Assembly (NCBI RefSeq): GCF_016808335.1
Contig: NC_053153.1
Location: 17,867,033-17,931,032, forward strand
DNA from: Panicum virgatum
Lineage: Eukaryota > Streptophyta > Magnoliopsida > Poales > Poaceae
DNA: 64,000 nucleotides
Direction of reading: 5' to 3'
Position numbers and translations under genes: made by a program. Under the pieces are notes generated by a model, which was not told the DNA's origin, did not search any database, and was given only the letters and a program-made list of their open reading frames with translations. This document shows positions 1 to 12,823 of the stretch, one piece after another. Within the stretch, counting starts at the first letter, position 1; each line of letters begins with the position of its first letter.

Positions 1-2
1 AG

Positions 3-797
3 GACGGGGAGGAGGTGGTGCAGGCGAGGGGGAAGGTGCATGAGGCGCCGGCGAAGGAGCTCGACCTCCTCGGCGCGCCCGGTTCGGAGCCGCCGGAAGT
101 GAAGGCTGTGGAGGCGCAGGAGGTGGTGCCAGGCAAGGGGAAGGAGAAGGCAGTGGTGGCGGCGGAGGAGGAGACGAAGGCGCCGGCGTCTAGCGGCGGC
201 GAGAAGAAGCGCTCGTTCAAGTGCAACTATTGCCAGCGTAAGTTCTACACCTCGCAGGCGCTGGGCGGCCACCAGAACGCTCACAAGCGCGAGCGCTCGC
301 TCGCCAAGCGCGGCGCCGCAGCGGCCGCCGCCGCTGCGGCCGCGGCGGGGCGCGGGCTGTACGGTGGCGCTGACCCCTTCCTTCCGCCGCACCACCTCCG
401 GTTCCCGCACGCCTGGCCGTACTCCGCGGGCGGCGGCAGGCCTCCGGCGTCGTCGTCGTTCCTCGGGCTCGGCCGTGGCTCCGCTGCTGCGGCGCCGTTC
501 TACGGCCTGCACCACGGGTGGGCTGCGCACGCGCATGCTCACGGCCAGCCGTCCATGCCGGGGCTCGCCCGCTACGCCGGCGCCGAACGCCCCGTCTACG
601 CACCTCCCGGCTACGGCTACGGCGCCTCGTCGAGGGCCCCTTCCCCGGCCGTCCTCGACTCCGGGATGGCCGGGCTCCGGTGGGCTGGGGTCGCCAGCGG
701 TGCCTCTGCCGGCATCGACAACGGCGGCGCTCAGGAAGTGACGCAGCAGCAGGAGGAGGCGCAGAGCGGCAACATAGACCTGAACCTGAGGCTGTAG
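3..797 (+). CDS. C2H2 zinc-finger protein with EAR motif (5' partial)
   Basis: The reading frame is open from the left edge and has no in-frame ATG before the finger, so the true start lies outside the window. The visible 265 codons hold one plant-type C2H2 finger with the QALGGH signature and a neighbouring NAHKRER basic stretch. Upstream is a Glu/Lys/Pro-rich region. Downstream are an 11-residue alanine run and a Gly/Ala/Tyr/Pro-rich low-complexity domain. The C-terminus ends in DLNLRL, an EAR-type repression motif. In the family this architecture (one QALGGH finger plus C-terminal EAR, as in Arabidopsis ZFP1/3/4/7) marks nuclear transcriptional repressors of growth, trichome or hormone responses that recruit TOPLESS co-repressors. 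The exact orthologue is not assigned. The stop TAG is at 795-797. Base composition is strongly GC rich, as is usual for grass single-exon genes. Confidence 0.9.
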   Translation, partial: DGEEVVQARGKVHEAPAKELDLLGAPGSEPPEVKAVEAQEVVPGKGKEKAVVAAEEETKAPASSGGEKKRSFKCNYCQRKFYTSQALGGHQNAHKRERSLAKRGAAAAAAAAAAAGRGLYGGADPFLPPHHLRFPHAWPYSAGGGRPPASSSFLGLGRGSAAAAPFYGLHHGWAAHAHAHGQPSMPGLARYAGAERPVYAPPGYGYGASSRAPSPAVLDSGMAGLRWAGVASGASAGIDNGGAQEVTQQQEEAQSGNIDLNLRL

Positions 798-1969
798 CTC
801 CGATCCCCAGGGTTACCATTAGAAATTATTGCTTGTTGATGAAGCTCATGTTGACATGGAGGGTGATTGTTCTGTCGTGTAGCTGCTCTTCCCGGTAGTG
901 ATTCGTCTTGTCTCAGATTAAGTCATGCATGGTCAGCTGATTAAGGTTTAAGCCAGGGTTTATCTGTAGATGTAATATTATCTTTTTTTAGACGAACTAG
1001 ATGGAAGTGATTAAAAAAACTGTCTTTCTTGCCAGTTTAATTTGTCATGCATCTGGAATCTGGACGCACTTGTTTCATTCTTGCCCATCCCTTTTTATTT
1101 CTGTTTTTGTTTTTGTCGAGTACTTGTCCATTTCTTGTTGTTCTTCGATCGCTAAAAGTCAACTGAACTGAATATTTAGAAGAATATTGATTGTTTTTAT
1201 TATTTCTACTAGTTTTATTTTGTACTGCTGTACTAGCGATCTCAATCCCCTGCTTAAGATAGCCCCCTTTTCTTTTCCAGTTTTCAGTCAGCGATGGAAA
1301 CTGAATCAGCAACAGCTGCCAAATTAAACAAGCAGTCATTCAAAGCTGGCTCTAAAACCCTTCCATTTCCTGCTGGAGGTTTCGAAACAGCAAAGCCCAA
1401 CCATTCGAAAACCTGAAACATGGATCGCCGAGATTTTAAAACCCTGCCTTCCATACAGCTGAACGACGTACGTTATTCATACCATCCTTAATGCACAAAC
1501 TTAATTCACGCCAAGTCCAGCATCCCCTTTTTCTGTCCAGATCAGATCATGGAATAAGTTAATAATTATGCGAATCAAGTTTGGAATCCCAGATGACAAA
1601 TAAATCGGATCTGATTTACTTAGCTGTACGTACCTGGACCGTAGCCTCAAGTACGTACTGGCTTTCCATGCGATCGAGTTCATAGGAAGTTGTGGCGAGG
1701 CATCTCGTCGATCCTGTTGCCTTTTGGATGTTGGGATTGTTGATGTGGATGGCGTTCGTTCCTTCGATTCCTTGCACGCGAGCTTTCTTCAGGTTCAGGG
1801 ACTTTGGGGCGCACCGCCGGAGGTTTGGTTTCTGACTCCACGGCAGGGCATGTTTGACTTGGCAGAGCTGAGACTGAAAGATGTGAACCTCAGCTGGCAA
1901 GGCTTGCCAAGGAAGGGAACGGTCTGGCTGCCCGTCTGGTCTAGAGACTTTTTCGGGACTGGCACATTT
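798..1969. other. 3'UTR and intergenic DNA
   Basis: This AT-rich stretch follows the zinc-finger gene. The first few hundred bases probably form its 3' untranslated region. Short open frames on both strands lack codon bias or recognisable motifs, and I see no second gene. Confidence 0.5.
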
Positions 1970-1972
1970 TTA

Positions 1973-2308
1973 GGCCTGTTTAGTACCACCCTTAAACCCC
2001 GTAAACACAAAAACCCGTCATATCGAATGTTTCGACATATGCATGGAGTACTAAATAAAGTCTATTTACAAAACTTTTTGTATAGATGAGCTGTAAATCG
2101 CGAGACGAATCTAATGAGCCTACTTAATCCATGATTTGCAACAGTGATGCTACAGTAACCATCCGCTAATTATTGATTAATCATGGATTAATTAGCATCA
2201 TTAGATTCGTCTCGCGATTTACAACCCATCTGTGCAAAAAGTTTTGTAAATAGACTTCATTTAGTACTTCAAATTAGTAAGATTCCAACGCAAAAACTAA
2301 ACAGGGCC
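1973..2308. mobile_element. Tourist-like (PIF/Harbinger) MITE
   Basis: A 336 bp element with terminal inverted repeats (GGCCTGTTTAGT at the left, its near complement ACTAAACAGGGCC at the right). It is flanked by a 3 bp target-site duplication TTA (1970-1972 and 2309-2311). The interior is a long imperfect palindrome around the subterminal motif CGCGAGACGAATC and its complement. No coding capacity. A close relative lies at 51443-51798. Confidence 0.88.
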
Positions 2309-5060
2309 TTAATGATCCATGAAGAGGAGTCCCGTTTCGTTTGTTCCTAGAAGATCCTATAAATCACTTTGACCACTGATTAGGAATATTAAATAAAGTT
2401 AGTTTACAAAACTAATTCCATAACCCCTGCGCTAGGAACCTTGAAGAATCTAATAAAGCCTTTGACCGCGTGATTAGATGATAATTATTGTACCATTATT
2501 GTAGTCAATCATCAATTAATTATCATCATTAGATTCGTCGTGAAAAGTTACACACTGTGACAGAACCGTCTAAATTAAACCGGCTTAAGTGCGCTAATTA
2601 TCATCTTAAGTATTAATCACATCACCGTGCACTTAAAACGGTGTAATCCGACAGCCTGTTGGGTTAAGGATCGAAAACACTGGAAGTCTCGCACGAAGAC
2701 GAGCACAGATGATTACAAGCAGACAAAAGTCCTCAAATTTAAGGCTAACATGCAGAGTTTTACAAATAAGTTTAAATAAAGTTATCAGAGTTCAACCTGC
2801 AGCGGAAATTAAATAGGAGTTTAGTTTAGAAAAACAACGATAACTACGATGCCGTGCGGACGTCACATCGAGCCCACCGACGTGAATCCGGATTAGCTCC
2901 AACCAGCAGCAGTTACCTGAAAATAGGGTAACAACAAACTCTGAGTATACTAATACTCAGCAAGGCTTACCCGACTATGGGTATACTTAGCCCACTATCT
3001 AGACATGCAAAGCTTTTTGGCTCTGAAATTTATTTTGCTGAAAGGCGACTAATAGTGAATCCTTACTTTCAATATTTTTGCTCAAGTTTAATGTATAAAT
3101 ATCAACTAGGTTTGCATAAACATCTAGAGCAACCAAGATATATCACATTATATTTTCCAAGAGTACAACAAACATATCTCATCATACTTCTCTTCTCATT
3201 TCCACTTCCTTACTACGATGTGACGCAGTGACCAAGGCTCTCATATCCGCGAGTCACGGCGAATCGATCCGATTTAACCTTGCAAGGTGAGCTTAACTCA
3301 CACGACACATGCAAACCACGCCGGGCCACACGCGTCAGCTGTTCCCATCATTACCACGACATCTAAACCATGCCTGCTAAAACCCAGGTGAAGGGCCCCA
3401 CACGGTTAACTCCCGGAGAACCCGGAGGCGACATCCAATCCAACACCCGCCATCATCCCACGCCCAGCGTAGCAGGACGGAATTCAAAGTATCGTCGTAA
3501 AGCGGTACACAATTTACCGGTTTCGATTACCTCCTACTTCCGGTATGTGGTTAGTATTGTTCAATCCTCGATCATCAGGGCCAACAACGGTACGGTCCTC
3601 AATCGACACAGGCGGAGGTCCACTTTCCATACATTCCATATCCATCATCCAATTCCTCTCCGCCCGGTCTCCATTTTTCTTTTCTCACAGATTCATTCTC
3701 AAACCACTTTGCCATAAGTATCAAGATCTTATATCTCGCGAGTGACAGGAATCACTCGACTTCTACCGAGTTCCTACTTAGCAAAGCATTTCTAATGACA
3801 CCTGTATACTAGTATAGACTCCTATATACCTAAGAAGAAGCATGCATACTAGGGTTCCATACAACTCCTAGAACGTAAATGCACAAATACTTAAATAAAC
3901 ATTGAATACTGAAATTAGGGTTATGCTCCGGGGCTTGCCTGGGTTTGACACAAAGTCAATTAGTTAGCTTGTAGTCTTGCACCGGCTTGACATCATCCCA
4001 GTCCAAGCATGCACTCCAGTCGGTCCTTCCGTCTTCTGGATTGGTCCACCCGTGCACCATCTTCTGGCTAGGCTTCAATATTGCCCTCCGGTTCCATGTG
4101 TCGCACATCTAGCGTACCTAGATGATATGCAACGATGCAAATGCAATGCGATTAAAGGAAAGACATGACTGGGCAATCATTTATCGAGTAAACACAACAA
4201 ACAAACTCAAAAGGCAAAAGGGTTGGTGCTGCAATAAGAGAATTCAGGTTCAATTTATTTTAGCCTGAAGTGTTTCCTCCAAACAATAGCTACTAAACTT
4301 GCTTCGGAGGATTAAACACAACCCTAGAGCAACATGGATTAAATTATGGACCTAACAGCAATTACTATCAAGCAAACCCAGGCAAGGTACTTAAGACAAG
4401 CATCAACCTGGTCCTACAAGTTTAGAATGATCAAAACAGGAGTTTATTTTATGAAGATTGCACATGCCTGAAATAATTAACTAACAACAAGAATAAAGGA
4501 AAAGGACTATAGCTCGGAACTAAACAAAGGCAAAAACATAACTTGCAGGCATGATTTAATAACACACATTTACCAGCAAAACAAGCTATTGACAAAGCAT
4601 GGAATAAAACTTTTCCAACATTTATTAATAGCAACCAATATTTGTTTTGGACTTAGCAAGACAAGTTGACAAAGAAAGATCTAAAAACATGCATACAGAT
4701 TATGAGCCTAGGAATTTACAGTGAAATACACATGTAAATACGAGGCTATTATATAAATATTGCATCTCAGGATTTATAACTTAATTAGCACCCACAAAAC
4801 AAGTTTTAATTGAAATTAAACACATGAGAGCAAAATAAAGACAAACGCAACATTTTCTGTAAGCACATGGCCATGTTAAATGTTTAGAAGGCATACGAAT
4901 ACCATCCAAGGGCAGAGGAAACTCATTATATATATACACAATTCTATTATTTATAAACCATTTACTCAGCATTCAACGAGTTAAATCAATAACTCGGTCA
5001 TAGTGCACTCAATGAACTTGAAATTTTTACCACAACACACACATCACAACAATAGCCTAC

Positions 5061-6620
5061 TATTGGCGCTCCTTAAGTACCCATTTTATCCCTTGTTTAT
5101 CCTTGATAATGGCATGAATTTAATATCAAAATCACTAACCGTCCTAACCCCGGCCTAATTATTGGTTATTTTCACATTTGCACATATATTTTGGAGGAAC
5201 TTCATTTTTGTAGGTTTGTGGTCTATTTTGGAGCATGAAATGACGAGGCCCATGATCGAGCGCTAACACGGAGAAAGACGAAGGCCAAAGCCCATGTTGA
5301 TTTGAAGCTCATTCATGCACATCCATCCTCCAAGAGAGCCCAAAGGACCAAGCCCACGAAGATGAGATCAAAATACTTCGGGATTAAGCAAAGCAAATGA
5401 AGATTTAAGGAAGGATTCTCTATCCTATCCTTTCCTCGAAGATATCTCCAAGATAACGACATCCAAAGGGGTGTAATTGTGAAGGACATAAACTCAAGAA
5501 GATGCGAGGAGTCTACACGCGAAAGATGAGACCAATGCGGGCCCAAAAGAGGGTAGGCCGGCCGGCCTAGGCCCATGAGCCGGCCGGCCTAGCCCATTTC
5601 CGAGGCGGTTCGGCCTCCCCTTCGACCGATGGCTTCCTCGGCTCATAAATAGCTCGCACCTTATTCAACTCGCAGCATCCATCCACCCAGAACTCGACGA
5701 AAACCTAGGGCCAACACCGAAGGAGGCTAACGGCCGCTGCGAGTCTTCGAGGGTACCTAGGAGATGGCTTAGGCCACCCCTATCCTCCATGTCCTCCCTG
5801 CGAGGTTGTGCCATGGTGGAGTTCGGGAGTCATCCCCAACATTCGTCGGGGTATGTACACACACTATGGTGATATCAATCTACTCTTTATTCTAGTTGTC
5901 TTGACTTTGGTCTACTTCAATGCATGCTTTCTTTCTCATATGTGATGCATCCATATGTTCATAGTAAGATTAGATATATTCATGGTGATTAGTCTATATC
6001 TTGCGGATATGTTGAGGTAGCGTGTATTAGCTAGTTGGTTGATTACCCCGGTGTGGTGACAACATGGCGGAGGGAAAAGTTCTAGCGACGACATGATGTG
6101 GAATAGGATCGATAGTGAGTACCATGGGAGTCGTTGCACGGCCACCAAGAGGAGGAGCTTCGAGCAAGAGCACTTGGTGGGCGTTTGGGGTAAAGCTTTG
6201 GGAAACCATAGGCGTCAACACGCACCTCGCACCGGCAACCTTGGGAAAGTAGGCCGCTTGCGAGCCGCCTTTCTGAGAGATGATTCCGTGTACCTTCAGT
6301 TGAGATGCAATCTGTGTTTTGATCACCTTTTTGACTAGAACCGTACCTAGAGACGATAGGCCCTAGCTCCTTGGTTGTGTTATCTCATCTACGGTTGTGG
6401 GTGTGATGAACACTTATGCTTCATTCATATCTATCAAGTGTTCAGTTTATATGCAATCTATGCTTCATGTTAGGATAGATCCATTAGATTAGATGGAAAA
6501 ACTTATATAGTTCTTTGTCGATCCACGGATTGATAAACTTTGGGGGAGTACTCTAAGGGAAAAGCTACCACGATCCATGCGCTTGCGGTACATAAATAGG
6601 GGCGCTAAGGAGCGTCAACA
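5061..6620 (+). repeat. 5' LTR of the LARD element
   Basis: 1560 bp direct repeat, partner 11245-12823. It carries a TATA-like CATAAATAG at about 5643, just before the likely RNA start, and a GGCCGGCC-rich stretch around 5560-5595. The first dinucleotide is TA instead of TG. Confidence 0.88.
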
Positions 6621-6628
6621 AGCTTTTC

Positions 6629-6646
6629 TGGCGCCGTTGCCGGGGA
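6629..6646 (+). promoter_or_regulatory. Primer-binding site (tRNA-Asp type)
   Basis: The 18 bases starting TGGCGCCGTTGCC, 8 bases after the 5' LTR, match the primer site known from plant Athila/Tat-group retrotransposons, thought to pair with the 3' end of tRNA-Asp. Confidence 0.7.
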
Positions 6647-9600
6647 TCGGCAACACGAACCCTAGGGAGATCTATCTATCTTTTTGGACTAACCCTAATT
6701 TTATTATTGCATATATCCTGTGTTTCTTGTTTGTGTCCATGAATGCAGGTAAAACCCTAGACACAAAGCTATTGAGAAGTTCTCAACGTCCGTACTTTGA
6801 CAAGTCCAATCTCACCCAAGCAAGTTGATGGCTATGTGAAGACCCGCTCTTTAATGGTAGGTGCTAACTTTTGTCAGTGGCCCAACATCCGCTATCGAGC
6901 CCACACTCAAAACAAGTAAAGATGAAAAAGGTATGTCACCGTGTCAATTTTGGCTAATGTCTCTTGGAGATTTCTTTGTCCAAGCCATAGGTGATGAATC
7001 AAGCCCCGAAGAAGTCGTGACATCCGATCATCAACATCTTTGGAGAGTCGCTGTTATGACCAAGTTTTTAACCCATAATTAGAGAGGTACCATGGAGGAA
7101 AATTGAAGATTATGAAGCTCCATCAAGACAGATTGTAGTGCCGGAGTAATACGAGCATAGCTCTTTCATCCGGAGTCCGTTTGGAGTGAATGAGCACTCG
7201 TTGAAAAGGGAATTTGATACACATTGCAATGGAGTGGAAGTTTGGTACATTTTCTGCACTGGATGAAGAGTAATTCAATGAAAAAGAGACAGCAGCAAAC
7301 AATAGAGAAGGCGATGACGATGTAGAAGGAAGATTAGAGAGCCTTGAGCCCCCTATGATCCTGACACCCTGGGTAATACAAGAACAATGGAGAAGATACA
7401 TCATTGGAGCCATGCTATTCTCTGGTGGATCAATGGTGATGAACTTGAAGCCTGAGGATACACAACACGATGCTCAAAGACCACAAGATCAAGGTCATCA
7501 AAATCTCCGGATCAATTCACAAGAAGGTACTGATTGCATCTAAATTCTGCAAGGCCTCTGAAGAAAGCAACAGAATATTTTTGGATATTAAGGATCCCCA
7601 TGAAATTCTGGTTCCAACGAATCAAAAACCAAGTCAATCGGAGATTCCTACAAGCGGTTATAGCCAAAACATCGGTCGTGTGTTCTGAAATTTTCTAGAC
7701 AGCACGCAGTGCTGAATTGAAATGGGCATAACTTCTTCATTCGAGCTCCTTTAAGATGAATGACCACTCGTTGGAAAGGTAATTTCATAAACTTTTCAAT
7801 AGAGCTGTATTTTTGTATATGCTCTATTCTGGACACAAGGGAAAATCCACGAAGGAGAGGTGAAGAGCAACGTGACGAGAACAAGGTGAAGGAGATAAGG
7901 ATGACAACAATGAAGAGGAGCTTGGGCTGTGGTTTCATCAAGCATACATGATCGAATTCAGAAGCTCAGGACAAAATAAGGGCCTCAAGGACATTGGCAA
8001 AGGAAGGCACGAGTGACAACATTCAACGCATGAAGATGTTAAGAGCGAACCACGATGGATTACGAAAGGCGACATCAATACAAGCTGCATGGACAATTCG
8101 AATTCTCGCACGAAGGACCATGGCCTCACATCAATGAGAAGGTATGTGAGAAAGTCAAGCTCTATGACTTTAAATGAAGCGCTTTGCGGGTGGCAACCCG
8201 TTCATTTTATTTATCTATTTATCTATATAAGATGACGATCTATATTGTGCTCTTAAATTGAACTCATCAAGTAACATTGTACCATTGCTCTAATAAATGC
8301 CACAACATCATGTTGTATGTTTTAATTTTTATTGAGAGAACACTTTGTTATTTGATCTTGGGAAACTTGTAGACCCCTTTTGTGTGCCTATTAGTGTTTA
8401 GAGTCTTTTTATTTGTGTCCTTTTAGAGGGAAATATTAAGTGTTGCACTACCCTTGATTCTAAGCTTGTGGTTAATTAATCTAGTTTTGATTTTCTTTTT
8501 AGACCATCACCATGATCATGTTCATATTTATTTTATTCATGCATTGCATCTTGCCGTCATATTTCTTTTTGCACTCCACACATGCTTTGCATATAGTTGG
8601 CTTGGTTGCTACACTTAATATGATGAATGCTTTCATATCTATGTTAATGCTTCATGGGCATTTTTCCTTAGCAATCTTGTGTAAACGTGGTGTTTAAACT
8701 TGCTTGTGGACCATCATCATCTAATTTAATAAACCTTGCTAACTTCCATATTGCATTGGTTGGTATATAAGCTTTGCAATGCGCTTGGTTTTTCTTGTGC
8801 TACGAAGAATTATTGACCTCGGGATAAACATGGTGTTCTACCTTTGGTTAATAAATCTTTATGGCCAAGGGAGATTCAGCAACCTAGTTGTAAGCATGGA
8901 TAAGCATGGTGCTTAGAATTAGGTGTAAACATTGTCTTTGCTTATGCACCTTCCTCTCATTTGCATACACACACATCCCACTTGCATTCACATACACCCA
9001 TTAGGTTTAATTTTCACTAGACTAATTATGCCACAAGTTAAGTGTCTTAGGGGATGTTTTTGGTTTGTTGGCAATTGTTTCTACTCCCAACTGTCACCTT
9101 GGGGGTAGATTGTGCACTTGAATTGTTTTGCAGGCATGACGATACGCTTTCATGAAAGGAAAAGAGGAGAAATTGAAGGACAATAAAGGCGACAAAAGTG
9201 AAGACGCATAAAGACGAACTCTGGATACGGAGAACAAGCTTCATCCTCTCCTCCCGTGCCTAGCACAATGCTAAGCATGGGGGAACTGATGAGAAGAAGA
9301 TCACGATCGCTAGAAGATGCTAACTCTCCTTCTTCCATGCTAAGCACAATGCTTAAGCACGGGGGAGGCTGTGCTACAACTCTTCATAAGCATCAAAAGG
9401 TAAACCTTTCCTACACCTTCTCTTGTCCATCTCTTTCTAAATGCCTGTGTATATGAGCCTTCGACCATAGACATGATGCAAACTTTGTATATCTCTCCCT
9501 ATAATAACATGGCTACTAGAAGTACAATCTAGATTTGTTTTTGTTTTCAATAAATGATAACCACCATCACCTTGAGCTCACCACGATGATATTCTTATAT

Positions 9601-11237
9601 GCTCTTGCTTATGGAAAAGTGATGAAAGTTGCCGCTTTGTTTTACCTACACAATATTATATGTGACTTGACTATTTGCTCTCTCTTAAAATAAACTTAAA
9701 TTGACTAAATACCAGTTCTTTTATTTGTGGAGGTTAAATGGCTAAATTCTAGACCCACATACTCTATGTAGCTCTTGGATTCAAGTTTACCGATGACCTT
9801 ATATCTTGTATTATTTTATTTAAAACTTGACTTTTATGCTACCTACATGCGTGAACCTCTTGCAAAGTTCTACCTACCAAAGCCTTTACACATATAAGTT
9901 CTTTCATGATGAAACCTTTAGTTTGCAAACTTATATTTTGATGAGTTGGATTAAGATTGATTTATGTGGTATGAAACTTAGAAGCTGGTCGTTCCATTTT
10001 GCGTAACTTCTTATTGCTAGCCCTTTTGTCCATGCATTGTGAGTTCCTACACTGGAAATTTCGCAAACCTCGCTGGACATCCAACCTAAACCCAAAATAT
10101 CTTTTTGTGACTACCTCCTTGACCACAACCTATTATTGAGTATGGAAAAATATCTAGTTCAAGATTTAGAAGATTAATGAGTGCCCCTTCAAGAAGATCA
10201 AGACCTAGAGGTGCCCATAAAGTGTGGAAGCCCCTCTAGAGGAGTAGATTAATTTTTGTTGGAGACCGAATATTTTGATACTCACATCAGCAATATATCA
10301 TTGTTCCCTTTCATGCTCGATGATCATCATCTAAGCATGGGGGGAGTCATCGCATTATTTTTGACTTTTGCTGAGTGAGTACTATGTTGCAAGAAGTTCT
10401 GAGGAGCAAGAAAAAAAAGGGAGCAAAAGAAAAAAAGAGCAAAAGAAAAAAAAGAGCAAAAGAAAAGAAAAAGAAAAAAAGAAATAAAGAAATAAAAAAT
10501 GGAAAAAGAAATAAAAGTGCTCCTCAATTCTTCGAGCTTCATTAAAGTTCCAAGTGCTATCGAGATTAAGGATTGATCCATACTCAATTTTTCCAACCAT
10601 GTGCAATCCGATAACGAGGACTTCATTCGTGCCTCAGGATCATTCACTTGCCACTTGCACATGTCCACTTATCTAAATGTGTGTGTTTCATCTTTCTCCC
10701 TCTCCAATATTATTTTCCAATGGCCTTTTTGACTAGTCTCGGTAATTCCATTAGATCTCTCTCTTAGTTTGATAATATTTCAAGTATAATGTTTTGCTAG
10801 GATTGTTTTTACCTACCAAGCTCCACATAAGCCTTCCACTTTTATATATGAGTAGAATATGTTGAAGACAATCTAATGTAGTCTTGAGCGACTTGATGAG
10901 ATGAGTGTTTCCACGATCTTTTGCAAGAGAACCTCACTTATGTTTGATATGCATTCTTTTGAAAACTCTTCACAATGAAACAAGGTAAAGATTTGAAGTT
11001 CGCTTAAGTTTGAGAGCATTCCATTTATTTATTATTGTGGCTTGTTCTTTAATTGCTAGTCTATCTTCCATAATGAAAAAGTAGCCGGTCACAACATGAA
11101 CTTAAATGCTAAATACTTGAGAGAGCAATATGTATTGTTATGTATGACTAAGTGAAGAGAGGACATTGAGGGGCAACGCTGATTTCTTTATAAGCAAAGC
11201 TCCTGGACTTACTCGAGGACGAGCAAGGTTTAAGCAT

Positions 11238-11244
11238 GGGGGAA
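11238..11244 (+). promoter_or_regulatory. Polypurine tract
   Basis: GGGGGAA directly abuts the first base of the 3' LTR, where plus-strand DNA synthesis is primed. Confidence 0.75.
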
Positions 11245-12823
11245 TGTTGGCGCTCCTTAAGTATCCATTTTATCCCTTGTTTATCCTTGATAATGGCATG
11301 AATTTAATATCAAAATCACTAACCGTCCTAACCCCAGCCTAATTATTTGTCATTTTCACATTTGCACATATATTTTGGAGGAACTTCGTTTTTGCAGGTT
11401 TTTGGCCTATTTTGGAGCATGAAATGACGAGGCTCGTGATCGAGCGCTAACACGGAGAAAGACGAAGGCCAAAGCCCAAAGGAAGGACCAAAGCCCATGT
11501 TGATTCGAAACCCATTCATGCACATCCATCCTCCAAGAGAGCCCAAAGGACCAAGCCCACGAAGATGAGATCAAGATACTTCGGGATTAAGCAAAGCAAA
11601 TGAAGATTTAAGGAAGGATTCTCTATCCTATCCTTTCCTCGAAGATATCTCCAAGATAACGACATCCAAAGGGGTGCAATCGTAAAGGACATAAACTCTA
11701 GAAGATGCGAGGAGTCTACACACGAAAGATGAGACCGAGGCGGGCCCGAAAGAGGGTAGGCCGGCCGGCCTAGGCCCATGAGCCGGCTGGCCTAGCCCGT
11801 TTCCGAGGCGGTTCGGCCTCCCCTTCGACCGGTGGCTTCCTCGGCTCATAAATAGTTCTCATCTTATTCAACTCGCAGCATCCATCCACCCAGAACTCGA
11901 CGAAAATCTAGGGCCAACACCGAAGGAGGTTAACGGCCGCCGCGAGTCTTCGAGGGTACCTAGGAGATGGCTTAGGCCACCCCTAGCTGCCATGGCCTCC
12001 CTGCGAGGTTGTGCCATGGTGGAGTTCGGGAGTCATCCCCAACATTCGTCGGGGTATGTACACATATGATGGTGACATCAATCTACTCTTTATTCTAGTT
12101 GTCTCGACTTTGGTCTACTTCAATGCATGCTTTCTTTCTCATATGTGATGCATTCATATGTTCATAGTAAGATTAGATCTATTCATGATGATTAGTCTAT
12201 ATCTTGCGGATATGTTGAGATAGCGTGTTTTAGCTAGTTGGTTGATTACCCCGGTGTGGTGACAGCATGGCAGAGGGAAAAGTTCTAGCGATGACATGAT
12301 ATGGAATAGGATCGATGGTGAGTACCATGGGAGTCGTTGCACGGCCACCAAGAGGAGGAGCTTTGAGTTAGAGCACTTGGTGGGCGTTTGGGGTAAAGCT
12401 TTGGGAAACCTTAGGCGTCAACACGCACCTCGCACCGGCGACCTTGGGAAAGTAGGCCTCTTGCGAGCCGGCTTTCTGAGAGATGATCCCGTGTACCTTT
12501 AATTGAGATGCAATCTGTGTTTTGATCACCTTTTTTACTAGAACCATACCTAGAGACGATAGGCCCTAGCTCCTTGTTTGTGTTATCTCATCTACGGTTG
12601 TGGGTGTGATGAACACTTATGCTTCATTCATATCTATCAAGTGTTCAGTTTATATGCAATCTATGCTTCATGTTAGGATAGATCCGTTAGATTAGATGGA
12701 AAACCTTAGGTAGTTCTTTTTCGATCCACGGATTGATAAACCTTGGGGGAGTACTCTAAGGAAAAGGCTACCACGATCCGTGCGCTTGCAGTACATAAAT
12801 TGGGGTGCTAAGGAGCGTCAACA
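11245..12823 (+). repeat. 3' LTR of the LARD element
   Basis: 1579 bp, starting TGTTGGCGCTCC and ending GAGCGTCAACA. It has a 19 bp segment (near 11480) missing in the 5' LTR and scattered substitutions. The target duplication CCTAC follows at once. Confidence 0.88.

Larger units (their letters stand above)
6621..11244 (+). other. Non-coding interior of the LARD element
   Basis: No reading frame above about 115 codons and no recognisable protein. Two diverged copies of a segment of about 120 bp occur near 7130-7250 and 7705-7830; both contain CACTCGTTG followed by AAAAGG or GAAAGG. A GAGCAAAAGAAAAA-type purine repeat lies at 10405-10505. Motifs resembling the purine tract AAGCATGGGGGAA occur at about 9273, 9353, 10331 and at the authentic site 11232-11244. 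Confidence 0.7.
5061..12823 (+). mobile_element. Non-autonomous LTR retrotransposon (LARD type)
   Basis: A 7.76 kb element with two long direct repeats (5061-6620 and 11245-12823) flanked by a 5 bp duplication CCTAC (5056-5060, 12824-12828). LTR termini are TGTTGGCGCTCCTTA and TAAGGAGCGTCAACA, an inverted pair; the 5' copy has mutated TG to TA. A primer-binding site follows the 5' LTR and a purine tract precedes the 3' LTR. The 4.6 kb interior has no long reading frame and no gag or pol motif, so mobilisation would need proteins from an autonomous relative. The primer-site sequence is of the type used by Athila/Tat-group Ty3 elements, so that affiliation is inferred. The LTRs differ at about a dozen positions in the first 260 bases plus a 19 bp indel, so the insertion is not recent. 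Confidence 0.88.
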
